From positions 1-5,980 of the forward strand of contig JACPZJ010000025.1 in assembly GCA_016195585.1 (NCBI GenBank): a stretch of 5,980 nt of DNA, in the 5' to 3' direction. A model generated the notes under the pieces. The model ran no database searches. It was not told where the DNA came from and saw only the letters and a list, made by a program, of their open reading frames with translations. Positions 5,181 through 5,980 of this stretch are shown in pieces (positions within the stretch are counted from its first letter, which is position 1; each line of letters starts with the position of its first letter). Origin of the DNA: Nitrospirota bacterium. Its GTDB lineage: Bacteria > Nitrospirota > CAKKRA01 > 9FT-COMBO-42-15. Made by a program: the position numbers and the translations under genes.

Positions 5181-5258
5181 TGTCATTCCGTGCTTGACAC
5201 GGAATCCAGAAAGCAAAGCAAAGAACTGGATTCCCGCTAAATACATGCGTGAATGACA
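5181..5258. repeat. 78-bp MITE-like element with terminal inverted repeats
   Basis: The ends TGTCATTC (5181-5188) and GAATGACA (5251-5258) are perfect inverted repeats. Inside are two alternative hairpins sharing a strand: ATTCCGTG (5185-5192) with CACGGAAT (5198-5205), and GGAATCCAG (5201-5209) with CTGGATTCC (5226-5234). The centre is an A-rich AAAGC repeat. It contains no ORF of note. Size and terminal repeats suit a non-autonomous miniature element or a dispersed palindromic repeat; no clear target-site duplication is seen. It ends 25 nt before the FGE-like gene's start codon. Confidence 0.65.
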
Positions 5259-5266
5259 GATTAAAC

Positions 5267-5274
5267 AAAGGAGG
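5267..5274 (+). promoter_or_regulatory. Near-perfect ribosome binding site AAAGGAGG for the FGE-like gene
   Basis: AAAGGAGG lies 9 nt before ATG at 5284 and decides the start of the last gene, whose reading frame otherwise has another Met at codon 11. It begins eight bases after the MITE-like element. Confidence 0.8.
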
Positions 5275-5283
5275 AAACAAAAA

Positions 5284-5980
5284 ATGAACTATTTTAGCAA
5301 AAAGAGATTTACCATGAGGCAGGTCGTTGGCCTGCTGACAGTTGTGTTTTTAGGGATTGCAGCAATAACATACGCAGTATCATTCACAGATTTTACATCT
5401 AACAGCACCATATCTTCATCAGAGATGAACACCAAATTAAATGCCCTAAAGGACGCAATAAATAAAAAGGACACATCCTGTCAGGGCAACAGCGCCAATG
5501 ACAGCATGGTTAAGGTTGGGAATCTCTGTGTGGACAAATACGAGGCGAGCATCTGGTCTGCTGCCGATGGCACAGGCACGGCCTATGGAGTGTTCGGTGG
5601 GCAGACCGCCTATCCCGGTGGTTTTCCGGCAAACGGCAACTGGACAACACCAGTTTATGCAGTATCAAGGGCAGGGGTATTACCTTCTACCAGCGTAACA
5701 TGGTTTCAGGCGCAGCAGGCATGTGCATTATCAGGAAAGCGGCTATTAACCAATGCGGAATGGCAGATGGCAGCAGCAGGCACCCCCGACCCTGGAACGG
5801 ATAACGGCTCAACCGATTGTGCTGTGGCCAGCGCGAGTGCAGTCAATACCGGCTCCCGGAGCAATTGTGTTTCAAAATGGTTGGTAAATGACATGGTAGG
5901 TAATGTATGGGAATGGGTGGCAGACTGGATGCAGGGTAATACCAATCCATGGGCGCCATCTACTGGAACCACTAATGCTA
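5284..5980 (+). CDS. Exported protein with FGE-sulfatase/C-type-lectin-like domain, 3' end outside window
   Basis: An open frame from ATG 5284 gives 232 codons and leaves the window without a stop. Residues 13-32 (QVVGLLTVVFLGIAAITYAV region) form a signal peptide or membrane anchor after a basic start. Residues 34-62 (SFTDFTSNSTISSSEMNTKLNALKDAIN) resemble a short stalk. From residue 75 a formylglycine-generating-enzyme-like domain begins: VKVGNLCVDKYEASIW (76-91), PVYAVSRAG (123-131), VTWFQAQQACALSGKRLLTNAEWQMAAAGTPD (138-169) and DMVGNVWEWVADW (203-215). These are the usual landmarks of the family before its C-terminal part. True formylglycine-generating enzymes have catalytic cysteines in that missing part, so activity cannot be judged. 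Many members are instead ligand-binding scaffolds with a hypervariable C-terminus made by diversity-generating retroelements, and I think this one is of that kind. Ser/Thr/Asn-rich composition and paired cysteines fit an extracytoplasmic location. Confidence 0.88.
   Translation, partial: MNYFSKKRFTMRQVVGLLTVVFLGIAAITYAVSFTDFTSNSTISSSEMNTKLNALKDAINKKDTSCQGNSANDSMVKVGNLCVDKYEASIWSAADGTGTAYGVFGGQTAYPGGFPANGNWTTPVYAVSRAGVLPSTSVTWFQAQQACALSGKRLLTNAEWQMAAAGTPDPGTDNGSTDCAVASASAVNTGSRSNCVSKWLVNDMVGNVWEWVADWMQGNTNPWAPSTGTTNA

Noticed and set aside
5194..5199. TTGACA inside the MITE-like element as a -35 box for the FGE-like gene
   Set aside because: At the normal 17-nt spacing the bases are AGCAAA, not a -10-like sequence; the only TAAATA nearby is about 38 nt away. 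The match also forms the loop and arm of the repeat's hairpin.
4866..5246. A 126-codon minus-strand ORF rich in proline opposite the lipoprotein gene
   Set aside because: Its proline run is the reverse reading of the lipoprotein's glycine codons and its N-terminal third is the reverse reading of the 78-bp repeat and GTAGGGG palindrome; the plus-strand frame has a signal peptide, lipobox and strong RBS.
5498..5698. A 66-codon plus-strand ORF inside the last gene
   Set aside because: It is an out-of-frame reading of the FGE-like gene, whose own frame contains the conserved domain motifs and continues to the window end.

Overview
The window suggests an uncultured-type, anaerobic or microaerophilic bacterium with moderate GC. 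A Nitrospirota or Desulfobacterota-like lineage is my guess, from the ferredoxin-linked 2-oxoacid oxidoreductase genes and the many short palindromic intergenic repeats. No rRNA or other taxonomic marker is present, so this stays inference.

Left part (1-4236): a compact block of plus-strand genes with gaps of only 11-17 nt, read here as one operon. It contains the C-terminal end of a thioredoxin (trxA), thioredoxin reductase (trxB), the DNA-repair ATPase recN, a small 2x[4Fe-4S] ferredoxin with a TTG start, and the alpha subunit of a VorB/KorA-type 2-oxoacid:ferredoxin oxidoreductase. TrxA and TrxB form a thiol-disulfide redox pair. The ferredoxin and VorB are two subunits of an oxidoreductase that also needs a thiamine-diphosphate beta subunit and usually a gamma subunit. 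Neither follows vorB within the window.

Middle part (4237-4920): about 680 bp without a convincing gene. It begins with about 250 bp of AT-rich sequence. Next come a dense cluster of perfect small inverted repeats, a (CACT)n tetranucleotide tract at the end of a possible 29-codon ORF, one strong plus-strand intrinsic terminator, and two more GC-rich palindromes.

Right part (4921-5980): two cell-envelope genes, each behind a near-perfect AAAGGAGG ribosome binding site and separated by another repeat cluster that includes a 78-bp MITE-like element. The first encodes a 61-residue lipoprotein with an oligoglycine linker and a five-residue TWD repeat at its end. The second runs off the window. 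It encodes an exported or membrane-anchored protein with a formylglycine-generating-enzyme/C-type-lectin-like (FGE-sulfatase) domain. That protein type is a recurrent target of diversity-generating retroelements (DGRs), so the sequence just downstream is the most interesting place to look. No template repeat, variable repeat or reverse transcriptase is visible here.
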